A stretch of DNA of 12,426 nt from Firmicutes bacterium CAG:124 (GTDB lineage Bacteria > Bacillota > Clostridia > Oscillospirales > Oscillospiraceae). The notes beneath the pieces are model-generated. The model searched no databases. It was not told the origin of the DNA and worked only from the letters and a program-made list of their open reading frames with translations. Each line of letters opens with the position of its first letter. Position 1 is the first letter of the stretch. The translations under genes and the position numbers were made by a program. Below, piece after piece: positions 1 to 7,422 of the stretch. The stretch spans positions 5,785 to 18,210 of the forward strand of contig HF990527.1 of NCBI GenBank assembly GCA_000432135.1, given 5' to 3'.

Positions 1-88
1 TGCGCGCGCCCGTCCGTTTTTCGCGCGTTTTTGCGCCTGGCTTGTCCTACTATAGAGGGGTCAGAAGTCCTTGCAGAGGAGAGAAGCT
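1..88 (+). other. Upstream region of the ParB/Noc-like gene
   Basis: This short lead-in is GC-rich with two T5 runs set between GCGCG blocks (about 9-36). A possible -10 element, TACTAT, lies at 48-53, but no acceptable -35 sits 16-18 bp upstream of it, so the promoter is only suggested. A GAGGAG-type ribosome binding site at about 76-83 lies just before the ATG at 89. No other gene is visible, and what lies to the left is outside the window. Confidence 0.3.
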
Positions 89-910
89 ATGCCAAAGACG
101 AGAAGTCCGTCGGTACTGGGGTCTGGCCGGGTCCTGTATCTGCCGACAGCGCGGATCCGGCCCAATCCCATGCAGCCGCGCAAGCATTTTGATACCGGCG
201 GCCTGCAGGAGCTGGCCGGGAGCATCCGGCAGTACGGCGTTTTGCAGCCGCTGACCGTCCGCAAGGCGGGCGGTGCGTACGAGCTGGTGGCGGGAGAGCG
301 CCGCCTGCGCGCAGCGCGGCTGGCCGGACTGACGGAGGTCCCGTGCCTGCTTGCGGACGTGGACGAGGAGGCGTCCGGGATGCTGGCGCTGGTGGAAAAT
401 CTGCAGCGGCGCGATCTGGATTACATCGAGGAGGCCGAGGGCCTGCAAAAGCTCATGCAGCAGTACCATCTGAGCCAGGAGCAGGCTGCCCGCCGCATCG
501 GCAAGAGCCAGTCCGCCGTCGCAAACAAGCTGCGCATCCTGCGCCATCCGCCGTCCGTTCTGCAGGCGCTGCGTGAGCATCACCTGACCGAGCGCCATGC
601 CCGCGCGCTTCTGCGCCTGCCGGACGAGGAAGAGCGCCTGCGCGTGATCGGCCTGATCGTCCAGGGAGAGTGGACGGTCGCGAAAACGGAGCAGTACATC
701 GATGCGCGGCTCGCGCCCAAAGCGCCGCAGCGGCGCGAGCTCGGCACGTTCGTCCTGCGCGACGTGCGCGTGTTCTTGAACTCCATTGACCACCAGCTCG
801 ACCTCGTCCGCGCCGCAGGCGTCAGCGCCAGCCGCGACCGGCAGGAGACAGACCGCGAAATCGTCCTGACCATCCGCATTCCGAAGTCCAACCCACCCGC
901 AGCTGGATAG
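89..910 (+). CDS. ParB/Spo0J/Noc-family DNA-binding protein (Noc-like)
   Basis: This predicted 273-aa protein has ParB/Noc architecture. These are cytoplasmic CTP-dependent DNA clamps that load at specific sites for chromosome segregation (ParB) or nucleoid occlusion (Noc). The N-terminal ParB domain covers about residues 17-110, with the CTP-binding GERRLRAARLAG box at 69-80 and ENLQRRDL at 103-110. The central helix-turn-helix lies at about 128-150 (LSQEQAARRIGKSQSAVANK). The C-terminal segment (about 219-266), with RDVRVFLNSID and ending in TIRIPK, matches my recollection of clostridial Noc proteins better than Spo0J. The ATG at 89 follows a good GAGGAG site; an in-frame TTG at 71 has no comparable site. 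No parA lies next to it in the window, which also favours Noc over a partition pair. A Bacillus-type amphipathic membrane helix at the N-terminus is not obvious. The family is certain; Noc versus ParB is an inference. Confidence 0.9.
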   Translation: MPKTRSPSVLGSGRVLYLPTARIRPNPMQPRKHFDTGGLQELAGSIRQYGVLQPLTVRKAGGAYELVAGERRLRAARLAGLTEVPCLLADVDEEASGMLALVENLQRRDLDYIEEAEGLQKLMQQYHLSQEQAARRIGKSQSAVANKLRILRHPPSVLQALREHHLTERHARALLRLPDEEERLRVIGLIVQGEWTVAKTEQYIDARLAPKAPQRRELGTFVLRDVRVFLNSIDHQLDLVRAAGVSASRDRQETDREIVLTIRIPKSNPPAAG

Positions 911-930
911 CACGCCCGGCTGCGGGTTTT
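895..930 (+). terminator. Intrinsic terminator after the ParB/Noc-like gene
   Basis: A 9-bp GC-rich stem, ACCCGCAGC (895-903) pairing with GCTGCGGGT (919-927), is followed by a T4 run ending at 930. The left arm lies inside the last codons, so the stop codon (908-910) sits in the loop. A terminator embedded in the gene end suggests a short monocistronic transcript separate from ppdK. Confidence 0.75.
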
Positions 931-1093
931 GTGCATGGCGCAGCAGGAAAGAACTGCACGGTATGTGCATTTCTTACAATATGATTTCTGATATTGCGTC
1001 CTCTTGCCGCTGATATGGCACTTTTGCCAGTTTTTCAGGTGCAGGCTGTCTCGAAATCTAACATTTTTTTAGAGAAAATAAAAACTTTTTAGA

Positions 1094-1121
1094 TTGCAAA
1101 CCCCCGGAAATATGGTATAGT
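1094..1121 (+). promoter_or_regulatory. Sigma-A type promoter for ppdK
   Basis: TTGCAA (1094-1099) and TATAGT (1116-1121) are separated by 16 bp, close to the vegetative consensus. The start of transcription would be near 1128, giving a leader of about 85 nt before ppdK. The rest of the 931-1212 gap holds no gene I can support. It has AT-rich runs at 1063-1090 and an inverted repeat AATCTAA (1055-1061) / TTAGATT (1089-1095) whose right arm touches the -35, so an operator role is possible but unproven. A short GC hairpin, GCGGC (1166-1170) / GCCGC (1185-1189), lies just upstream of the ribosome binding site. Confidence 0.65.
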
Positions 1122-1212
1122 ATGTATTTGTCTGAAGAATCTGAAGGATAAAAAATGACATGGCGGCGGCGCAAAGGGCGACCAGCCGCAACACTGGAAA
1201 GGGGTTTACCAA

Positions 1213-3846
1213 ATGTCTCACAAGTACGTCTATCTTTTCTCCGAGGGCAACGGCAAAATGCGCGAGCTGCTCGGCGGCAAGGGCGCGAACCTGGCCGAAA
1301 TGACCAATCTCGGTATGCCGGTCCCGCAGGGCTTCACCATCACGACCGAGGCCTGCACGCAGTACTATAAGGACGACCACCAGATCAACGCCGAGATCGA
1401 GGCCGAGATCATGGAGTACGTCGAAAAGCTCGAGGAGATGACCGGCAAGAAGTTCGGTGATCTGTACAACCCGCTGCTCGTCTCCGTCCGCTCCGGCGCA
1501 CGCGCTTCCATGCCCGGCATGATGGACACCATCCTGAACCTTGGCCTGAACGACGAGGTCGTCGTCGCCTTCGCCAAGAAGACCAACAATCCCCGCTTTG
1601 CATACGACTCCTACCGCCGCTTCATCCAGATGTACTCCGACGTTGTCATGGAGGTCGGCAAGAAGTATTTTGAGCAGCTCATCGACGAGATGAAGGAAAA
1701 GAAGGGCGTGAAGCTCGACACCGAGCTCGACGCCAACGATCTCAAGGAGCTGGCTGAGAAGTTCAAGGCCGAATACAAGGACAAGCTCGGCGAGGAATTC
1801 CCGCAGGACCCGAAAATGCAGCTGATGGGCGCCATCAAGGCCGTCTTCCGCTCCTGGGACAATCCCCGCGCGATCTACTACCGCCGCATGAACGACATCC
1901 CCTCCGACTGGGGTACCGCCGTCAACGTCCAGTCCATGGTCTTCGGCAATACCGGCGATACCTCCGGCACAGGCGTCGCGTTTACCCGCAACCCCGCCAC
2001 CGGCGAAAAGAAGCTGTTCGGCGAGTTCCTGATGAACGCGCAGGGTGAAGACGTCGTGGCCGGCGTCCGCACCCCGCAGACCATCGACCAGCTGGCCGAG
2101 GTCATGCCCGAGGCATATAAGCAGTTTACCGATATCTGCGCCAAGCTCGAATATCACTACCGCGATATGCAGGATATGGAGTTCACCATTGAGGACAAGA
2201 AGCTCTATATGCTCCAGACCCGCAACGGCAAGCGCACCGCTGCCGCCGCGATGAAGATCGCCTGCGATCTCGTGGACGAGGGCATGATCACCGAGGAAGA
2301 GGCCGTCGCCATGATCGACCCGAAGAGCCTCGATTCTCTCCTGCACCCGACGTTCGATCCTGCCGCCCTGAAGAAGGCCAAGGTCGTCGGCACGGGCCTG
2401 GCCGCGTCTCCGGGCGCTGCCTGCGGTCAGATCGTTTTCTCCGCCGAGAAAGCAACAGACTGGGCCAAGAACGGTCATAAGGTCGTGCTTGTCCGTCTGG
2501 AGACCTCTCCCGAGGATATCGAGGGTATGCACTACGCGCAGGGCGTTCTGACCGTCCGCGGCGGCATGACCTCCCACGCGGCTGTCGTTGCCCGCGGCAT
2601 GGGCACGTGCTGCGTCTCCGGCTGCGGCGCGATCAAGATGAACGAGGAAGCCAAGACCTTCGAGCTGTCCGGCAAGACCTATAAGGAAGGCGACTGGATC
2701 TCCATCGACGGCTCCACCGGCAATATTTACGGCGAGAAGATCAAGACGGCTGCCGCGACCATCTCCGGTGATTTCGACCGCCTGATGAGCTGGGCCGACA
2801 AGTTCCGCCGTCTGCAGGTCCGCACGAACGCCGACACCCCGCACGACGCGCAGCAGGCAGCCGCCTTCGGCGCAGAGGGCATCGGCCTGTGCCGTACCGA
2901 GCATATGTTCTTCGAGGCTGACCGCATCAAGGCCATGCGTGAGATGATCGTCTCCGAAACGTCTGAGCAGCGCGAACGGGCGCTGGCCAAGCTCGAGCCG
3001 ATCCAGCAGGCCGACTTTGAGGCTATCTATGAGGCCATGAAGGGCCGCCCGGTCACCATCCGTCTGCTCGACCCGCCTCTGCATGAGTTCGTTCCGACCG
3101 ATCCGAAGGACATTGAGGAACTGGCCAAGGAAATGAACCTGAGCGTCGAGCATCTGAATCAGGTCATTTCCTCCCTGCACGAGTTCAACCCCATGATGGG
3201 CCACCGCGGCTGCCGTCTGGACGTCACCTTCCCGGAGATCGCCAAGATGCAGACCGCCGCGATCATCAAGGCCGCGCTGGCTGTCCGCAGCCGCCGTCCG
3301 GCATGGAAGATCACGCCGGAGATCATGGTCCCGCTGGTCGGCGAGGAGAAGGAGCTGGCCTTCGTCAAGTCCGTCATCGACAAGACTGCGAAGAAGATCA
3401 TCAAGGAAGCCGGTTCCGACATGACCTACAAGGTCGGCACCATGATCGAGATCCCGCGCGCCGCGCTGACCGCCGACGCCATTGCCAACGAGGCAGAGTT
3501 CTTCTCCTTCGGCACGAACGATCTGACGCAGATGACCTTCGGCTTCTCCCGTGACGACGCGGGCAAGTTCCTTGCGTCCTACTACGACCGCAAGATCTAC
3601 GAATCCGACCCGTTCTCCAAGCTCGATCAGGCAGGCGTCGGCCGCCTCGTCAAGATGGCGGCGGAGCTGGGCCGTCAGACCCGCCCGGACATCAAGCTCG
3701 GCATCTGCGGCGAGCAGGGCGGCGACCCGTCCACGGTCGAATTCTGCCACAAGATCGGCCTGACCTACGTCTCCTGCAGCCCGTTCCGCGTCCCCATCGC
3801 AAGACTCGCCGCCGCGCAGGCCGCGATCAGAAACGCTGGGAAATAA
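1213..3846 (+). CDS. ppdK: Pyruvate, phosphate dikinase
   Basis: This 877-aa cytoplasmic enzyme interconverts ATP + Pi + pyruvate and AMP + PPi + PEP. In anaerobic clostridia it commonly works in the glycolytic, ATP-forming direction using PPi. The length fits the family. The N-terminal ATP-grasp part contains SVRSGARASMPGMMDT (from residue 91), and E323, Q335 and R337 correspond to the known nucleotide-binding residues. The swivelling domain carries the phosphorylated His455 in GGMTSHAAVVARG, with Thr453 at the position that is regulated in plant enzymes. The C-terminal PEP/pyruvate barrel has R561, R617 (RLLDPPLHEF), E746, N769 and the catalytic Cys832 in GICGEQGGDPS. The ATG follows GGAAAGGGG at about 1196-1204. 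The gene has its own promoter and terminator and appears monocistronic. Strong preference for C- or G-ending codons fits high expression. No PPDK regulatory protein gene is adjacent. Confidence 0.98.
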   Translation: MSHKYVYLFSEGNGKMRELLGGKGANLAEMTNLGMPVPQGFTITTEACTQYYKDDHQINAEIEAEIMEYVEKLEEMTGKKFGDLYNPLLVSVRSGARASMPGMMDTILNLGLNDEVVVAFAKKTNNPRFAYDSYRRFIQMYSDVVMEVGKKYFEQLIDEMKEKKGVKLDTELDANDLKELAEKFKAEYKDKLGEEFPQDPKMQLMGAIKAVFRSWDNPRAIYYRRMNDIPSDWGTAVNVQSMVFGNTGDTSGTGVAFTRNPATGEKKLFGEFLMNAQGEDVVAGVRTPQTIDQLAEVMPEAYKQFTDICAKLEYHYRDMQDMEFTIEDKKLYMLQTRNGKRTAAAAMKIACDLVDEGMITEEEAVAMIDPKSLDSLLHPTFDPAALKKAKVVGTGLAASPGAACGQIVFSAEKATDWAKNGHKVVLVRLETSPEDIEGMHYAQGVLTVRGGMTSHAAVVARGMGTCCVSGCGAIKMNEEAKTFELSGKTYKEGDWISIDGSTGNIYGEKIKTAAATISGDFDRLMSWADKFRRLQVRTNADTPHDAQQAAAFGAEGIGLCRTEHMFFEADRIKAMREMIVSETSEQRERALAKLEPIQQADFEAIYEAMKGRPVTIRLLDPPLHEFVPTDPKDIEELAKEMNLSVEHLNQVISSLHEFNPMMGHRGCRLDVTFPEIAKMQTAAIIKAALAVRSRRPAWKITPEIMVPLVGEEKELAFVKSVIDKTAKKIIKEAGSDMTYKVGTMIEIPRAALTADAIANEAEFFSFGTNDLTQMTFGFSRDDAGKFLASYYDRKIYESDPFSKLDQAGVGRLVKMAAELGRQTRPDIKLGICGEQGGDPSTVEFCHKIGLTYVSCSPFRVPIARLAAAQAAIRNAGK

Positions 3847-3877
3847 ATTCGCATAAAAGGCGATCCGTCATAAGCAG

Positions 3878-3908
3878 CCCCCAACCAGCCCGGCTGGTTG
3901 GGGGTTTT
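3878..3908 (+). terminator. Strong intrinsic terminator after ppdK
   Basis: CCCCCAACCAGCC (3878-3890) is perfectly complementary to GGCTGGTTGGGGG (3892-3904) and is followed by T4. Allowing a 5-nt loop, the usable stem is 11 bp. It lies between the convergent ppdK and AraC-family genes. Read leftward the same hairpin is preceded by A-rich sequence but has no T-tract after it, so it clearly suits ppdK and only possibly serves the converging regulator transcript. Confidence 0.88.
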
Positions 3909-3914
3909 GTGCGT

Positions 3915-4838
3915 TCAGACGCTGCCCTCCAGCTTGCGGCGCTGACCCTGGCCCCAGAAGGAGCGGTACATCCCCGGCGTCATGCCGAGCGAACGCTTGA
4001 ACAGATTGATAAAATGGCCGGGGTTGTGGAAGCCGACCTCGTCGGCGACCTCGTTGATCGTCAGGTCTGTCGAGCGCAGAAGCTCCTTGGCGTGGTTGAT
4101 GCGCTCCATGATGATATACTCGTTCGGCGTGTAGCCGGTGCTGCTTTTGAACAGGCGGACAAAGTAATATTTATTGATGCCGAGCACATGGCTGAGCCGG
4201 TCTAGCGAAAGATCCTCGCAGAAATGCTGCGAGATATAGTCGCGGGCCTGTACGATGAGCTGCGGCGTGGCGTTGAAGCTCTTCTGCATGGTGGCGCTGA
4301 TGCAGGAGATCAGAATGCTGGAGATCGTGCCGGAGGCCTGAATGTCACGCATGACGTTGGCGCCCTGCTGGGAATAGGAGGCCAGAAGCCCCTTGAGCTG
4401 CGACTGCACCTGCGTGTCGCCCGCAAGCGAGACGACGGGCGAGCCCTTGTTCTGCAGCATGAACAGCTCGTAATACCGCGCGCACGCTTCGCCCCAGAAG
4501 TGCATCCAGAGCACGTGCCAGTGGCCGGTGTCTGGCGCTGTATAGTAGTACTGCTGCTTCTGGCAGTCGATCCAGAACACGTCGTCGGCGCGCAGGGTAT
4601 AGCGGCTGTCGCCGTATTCCAGAACGCCCTCGCCGCTGACGGTGTATTTGAGCAGATAGGAAACGAGCGAGTGCCGCTTCGTGTAAAAGCTGGATGACGC
4701 GTAGAAATCGCCCAGCTCCTGCACGTAGGGGATGGACTTTTCCGGCATGGCGACGGGGGCAAACTGGTTGGAGTTGACCATGCGCCAGACGGACTGCGGC
4801 TCAAGCCCGTGATGATATTCCAAAACTTGTATAGCCAT
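3915..4838 (-). CDS. AraC-family transcriptional regulator
   Basis: This 307-aa regulator has an N-terminal cupin-type sensor half (about 40-130, including the SGEGVLEYGDSRYTLRADD stretch near 68-86 typical of AraC ligand pockets). A linker helix region follows, then a C-terminal AraC/XylS DNA-binding domain (about 195-295). The domain has two helix-turn-helix units, around 211-231 (LSLDRLSHVLGINKYYFVRLF) and 259-281 (TINEVADEVGFHNPGHFINLF). The ATG at 4838 is chosen because AGGTGG lies 5 nt upstream; an in-frame GTG three codons earlier has no proper site. It is divergent from the kinase-dehydrogenase-transporter genes, the usual place for the local sugar-responsive activator, so those genes are its likely targets (inference). 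The ligand cannot be read from sequence. Confidence 0.93.
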   Translation of the reverse strand: MAIQVLEYHHGLEPQSVWRMVNSNQFAPVAMPEKSIPYVQELGDFYASSSFYTKRHSLVSYLLKYTVSGEGVLEYGDSRYTLRADDVFWIDCQKQQYYYTAPDTGHWHVLWMHFWGEACARYYELFMLQNKGSPVVSLAGDTQVQSQLKGLLASYSQQGANVMRDIQASGTISSILISCISATMQKSFNATPQLIVQARDYISQHFCEDLSLDRLSHVLGINKYYFVRLFKSSTGYTPNEYIIMERINHAKELLRSTDLTINEVADEVGFHNPGHFINLFKRSLGMTPGMYRSFWGQGQRRKLEGSV

Positions 4839-4865
4839 TTTGACCACCTATGTCAATATACTGTA

Positions 4866-4893
4866 ATAATAGAACAAGATAAATGGATGACAA
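4866..4893 (-). promoter_or_regulatory. Promoter of the AraC-family gene
   Basis: On the minus strand, TTGTCA (4893-4888) and TATTAT (4871-4866) are spaced by 16 bp, a near-consensus sigma-A promoter. Transcription would begin near 4859, leaving a 5' leader of about 20 nt before the ATG at 4838. A strong basal promoter on the regulator with no clear one facing the enzymes fits an activator-controlled divergent region. Confidence 0.65.
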
Positions 4894-4975
4894 ACAGAAT
4901 GAAGTGGTATATAGTTTAGAATATCACAGGAAATGAAATAAATACAGAATTATTTTTGCTTTCTGGTATAGGCCT

Positions 4976-4999
4976 GCAATATCAATATAAATGTATTGC
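4976..4999. repeat. Inverted repeat GCAATA-N12-TATTGC, candidate operator
   Basis: The arms GCAATA (4976-4981) and TATTGC (4994-4999) are perfect and separated by 12 nt. The spacer contains TATAAA (4986-4991), a possible -10 element for the rightward enzyme genes with only a poor -35 upstream. It sits in the AT-rich 4839-5135 gap between the divergent regulator and kinase genes, which contains no gene I can support. Binding by the AraC-type regulator is plausible but inferred. Confidence 0.35.
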
Positions 5000-5064
5000 G
5001 CCGAAAAATGTTCGAATTTCACGCAAATTCACCCGGAAAATTCTCGATTTCTGCATGGTGTACA

Positions 5065-5094
5065 AAAATGCAAAATTATTTATGTGCATTTTGC
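5065..5094. repeat. Inverted repeat AAAATGCA-N12-TGCATTTT upstream of the kinase gene
   Basis: AAAATGCA (5065-5072) and TGCATTTT (5085-5092) form a perfect 8-bp inverted repeat with a 12-nt spacer. An alternative overlapping pairing, GCAAAAT (5070-5076) with ATTTTGC (5088-5094), is also perfect. It lies 44 nt before the kinase start codon, so it could be an operator or an alternating leader hairpin. The same arm spacing as the repeat at 4976-4999 suggests a shared dimeric binding geometry. Confidence 0.4.
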
Positions 5095-5135
5095 TGAATG
5101 GCAAGATTCCGGAATCGTATAAAAGGAGGGCGGCG

Positions 5136-6644
5136 ATGAGCGAGTATATTCTGGCGGTCGATATCGGTACGTCCAATGTCAAATGCATGATCGCACGGCC
5201 GGATATGACGGTACTGGCGGAAGCGGACAGCGAATATGAGACGCTGTGCACCGGCGCGGGCCGCTATGAGCAGGATCCGGAGCTCTGGTGGCGGCACATG
5301 ATCCTCGCGCTGCAGGCTGCCGCGGCGAAGGCCAGCGTGCGCACGGGTGAAATTGGCCGGATCGCCGTCAGCTCACAGGCACCGACCATGCTGCCGGTGG
5401 ACGCGGCTGGCAGGCCGCTCGGAAATGCGCTGATCTGGATGGACCGCCGCTCGGACGCGCAGTGCATCGACATGGGGCGCAGGATCGGCGACGGGACAGT
5501 CTACCGGATCACCGGCAACAAGGCCGATCCGTTCTACGTCTACAGTGAGCTTCTCTGGTTCAAGCAGAACCAGCCCGCGCTTTATGAAAAAACAAGATGG
5601 ATCCTGCAGGCAAACGGCTATCTGAACCTCCGGCTCACCGGAAGCTTCACGCTCGATGCCACGCACGCGAGTATTACGCAGTGCTATGACGTCCTGCACC
5701 GCTGCTGGAGCAGCGAGCTGCTGCAGCCCTACGGCGTACCGGCAGAGCTGTTCCCGCCGGTCAGCCAGCCGGTCGACGTGATCGGAACCGTCACGCAGGA
5801 GGCTGCGGCGCAGACCGGCCTGCGGGCCGGGACCGAGGTTCTGGCAGGCTCCGTGGACGGAGCTGCCGCAGCGCTTGAGGGCGGAGTGACCGCTGACGGC
5901 GTCGCGGTCGAAATGTCCGGTACCTCGTCCGTGCTGCTCGTCGGCTCCGACAGACCGCATACCTCGCCGAATCTGACGTATATGTACAGCGTCGTCCCGG
6001 AGCAGCACCTGCTGCTCGGCTGCATGAGCACGACCGGCGGCGTTCTCAAATGGTACCGCGACACGTTCTGCGACCGGGCAGACCCGGCCATTTATAAAAA
6101 GCTCGACGCGCAGATCCTTGCGCAGTGCCCGGAGCCGAGTCCGCTGATCTTCCTGCCGTATCTGGCAGGCGAACGCGCCCCGATCTGGGATACGAACGCA
6201 AAGGGCGTGCTTGCGGGGATCACCTGCGCGACGACGCAGGCGGAGATCATCAGAGCTGCCGAGGAGGGCGCGGCCTTCGCACTCATGGACAACATCACCG
6301 AGGCCAGAGCCAGCGGCGCGCAGCTGCGGACGCTGCGCGCGGTGGGCGGCTCGGTCAACAGCCGGATCTGGATGCAGATCAAAGCGTCCGTCGCGGGAAT
6401 GCCGATCGAAATTCCGGCGTCCTGCCACGGTGCGCCGGGCGGTATGCTTGCCGTGCTGAGCTGCGCGGAGGGTGAATTCGCCTCCATCCGGGAGGCGGCG
6501 GCCAATCTGGTACGCATCCGCGAGACGGTCGATCCGGTCGCGGCATGGATCCCGGTCTATCAGGAAAAATTCGAGCTGTTCCGCAGCACGTACCGGCACC
6601 TCAAGCCGGATTTCCCAAGCTTTCATCAGGCAGGAGGAAACTGA
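5136..6644 (+). CDS. FGGY-family carbohydrate kinase (xylulokinase-like)
   Basis: This 502-aa cytoplasmic kinase transfers the ATP gamma-phosphate to a sugar or polyol. Family marks are the N-terminal phosphate loop DIGTSNVK (9-16), the sugar-domain stretch NALIWMDRR (97-105), the expected catalytic aspartate D241 in GSVDGAAAALEGG, the second-domain phosphate motif MSGTSS (260-265), FLPYLAGERAPIWD (339-352) and the adenine-side motif VGGSVNSRIWMQ (403-414). Length is normal for the family. The ATG is fixed by AAGGAGGG at 5123-5130; the frame stays open upstream to about 4956, but that extension is AT-rich and unlike the family. The SDR gene starts 3 nt after its stop, with the SDR ribosome binding site inside the kinase 3' end, so the two are probably translationally coupled. 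Overall it reads closest to xylulokinase-like members; the FGGY family phosphorylates many substrates, so the specific sugar is unresolved. Confidence 0.93.
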   Translation: MSEYILAVDIGTSNVKCMIARPDMTVLAEADSEYETLCTGAGRYEQDPELWWRHMILALQAAAAKASVRTGEIGRIAVSSQAPTMLPVDAAGRPLGNALIWMDRRSDAQCIDMGRRIGDGTVYRITGNKADPFYVYSELLWFKQNQPALYEKTRWILQANGYLNLRLTGSFTLDATHASITQCYDVLHRCWSSELLQPYGVPAELFPPVSQPVDVIGTVTQEAAAQTGLRAGTEVLAGSVDGAAAALEGGVTADGVAVEMSGTSSVLLVGSDRPHTSPNLTYMYSVVPEQHLLLGCMSTTGGVLKWYRDTFCDRADPAIYKKLDAQILAQCPEPSPLIFLPYLAGERAPIWDTNAKGVLAGITCATTQAEIIRAAEEGAAFALMDNITEARASGAQLRTLRAVGGSVNSRIWMQIKASVAGMPIEIPASCHGAPGGMLAVLSCAEGEFASIREAAANLVRIRETVDPVAAWIPVYQEKFELFRSTYRHLKPDFPSFHQAGGN

Positions 6645-6647
6645 GAT

Positions 6648-7400
6648 ATGCAGCTATTGGAAGGACGCAAAGCAGTTGTAACAGGCGGCTCCAGAGGCAT
6701 CGGCCGGGAGATCTGCCTGCTGCTGGCAGAAAACGGCGCGGACGTCGCGCTGGCATACCGGAAAAGCACCGTAGAGGCGGAGCAGCTCCGGGAAGAGATC
6801 ACCGCGATGGGGCGCAGCTGCATCGCGGTACAGGCGGATGTCTCCGTTTCCGCCGATGTTGACCGGTTTGTGACGCAGGCCGCGCAGGCGCTGGGCGGCA
6901 TCGACATTCTGGTGAACTGCGCGGGCGTGTTCCCGCAGGCGCTGATCGAGGATATTACCGATGAGGACTGGTCGCGCGTCATGCGCATCAATCTGGACGG
7001 CGCGTTCTATGCCTGCCGCGCAGCGGCGCCGTATCTCAAAAAAAGCGGCAAAAACGGACGCATCATCAACCTCTCGTCGCAGGCGGCGCTCAACGGCACC
7101 GCGCACGGCGTACACTACGGCGCGTCCAAGGCGGCGCTGCTCGGGCTGACCTATTGCCTTGCAAAGGAGCTGGGGCCGGACGGCATCACCGTCAACGCGA
7201 TCCTGCCCGGACGCATCGACACGGAAATGCTCGCCTACGCGACGCCGGAACGCCGGGCGCAATGGCTGCAGTCCACGCCGCTCGGACGCTTCGGCGACAC
7301 GGCGGATATCGCAGAGCTTGCCGTGTTCCTTGCCTCGGACAAGGGCGGATATATCACGGGTGCAAAAATCAATGTCAACGGCGGTCTTTCGACCGGCTGA
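6648..7400 (+). CDS. Short-chain dehydrogenase/reductase (FabG-like SDR)
   Basis: This 250-aa classical SDR catalyses NAD(P)-dependent oxidation or reduction of an alcohol/ketone. It has the Rossmann glycine motif TGGSRGIG (12-19), the NCAG motif (90-93), and the catalytic tetrad N115, S144, Y157 (HYGASK) and K161. The C-terminal GAKINVNGG matches the family end. Arg16 within the glycine motif and Arg38 after the second strand favour NADP(H) by known family rules. The ATG follows AGGAGG (6632-6637) located within the end of the kinase gene. Although the sequence looks FabG-like, there is no fatty-acid gene nearby; being between a sugar kinase and a hydroxyacid dehydrogenase suggests a sugar, polyol or sugar-acid substrate (inference). 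Confidence 0.93.
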   Translation: MQLLEGRKAVVTGGSRGIGREICLLLAENGADVALAYRKSTVEAEQLREEITAMGRSCIAVQADVSVSADVDRFVTQAAQALGGIDILVNCAGVFPQALIEDITDEDWSRVMRINLDGAFYACRAAAPYLKKSGKNGRIINLSSQAALNGTAHGVHYGASKAALLGLTYCLAKELGPDGITVNAILPGRIDTEMLAYATPERRAQWLQSTPLGRFGDTADIAELAVFLASDKGGYITGAKINVNGGLSTG

Positions 7401-7422
7401 ACAGAAAGGGGAGCAGAGCATT

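Noticed and set aside
286..294. Degenerate Walker A and missing switch histidine in the second ATPase domain (residues 286-294 and about 453 of the 9739-11235 product)
   Set aside because: At first sight this looks like a broken domain, but Arg in GAGRTE and Ser-Glu at the switch position are the normal state of RbsA/MglA-type C-terminal domains. The coordinates given here are residue numbers of that protein, not bases.
931..1093. tRNA, small RNA or riboswitch in the ParB/Noc-ppdK gap
   Set aside because: Only short hairpins such as TGCAC/GTGCA near 955-969 are present. No cloverleaf, conserved riboswitch core or terminator-coupled structure could be found by eye.
1069..3750. An 893-codon open frame on the minus strand opposite ppdK
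   Set aside because: It mirrors ppdK codon by codon in a GC-rich gene with strong C/G third-base bias, which removes stops from the antisense frame. The translation is low-complexity and rich in Leu, Asp, Gly and His, resembles no family, and its start lies in the ppdK promoter region.
4956..5135. A 60-codon N-terminal extension of the kinase
   Set aside because: The stretch is AT-rich promoter-like DNA holding the inverted repeats, the extension matches nothing in FGGY kinases, and the ATG at 5136 has an ideal ribosome binding site and starts just before the phosphate loop.
5373..6626. A 417-codon minus-strand frame opposite the FGGY kinase gene
   Set aside because: Arg- and Asp-rich antisense translation caused by high GC, with no recognisable motif. 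The kinase motifs on the plus strand are complete.
7159..7422. An 88-codon N-terminal extension of the hydroxyacid dehydrogenase
   Set aside because: It overlaps the SDR gene in another frame and reads as low-complexity Arg/Ser sequence. The ATG at 7423 has a good ribosome binding site and gives a normal family length.
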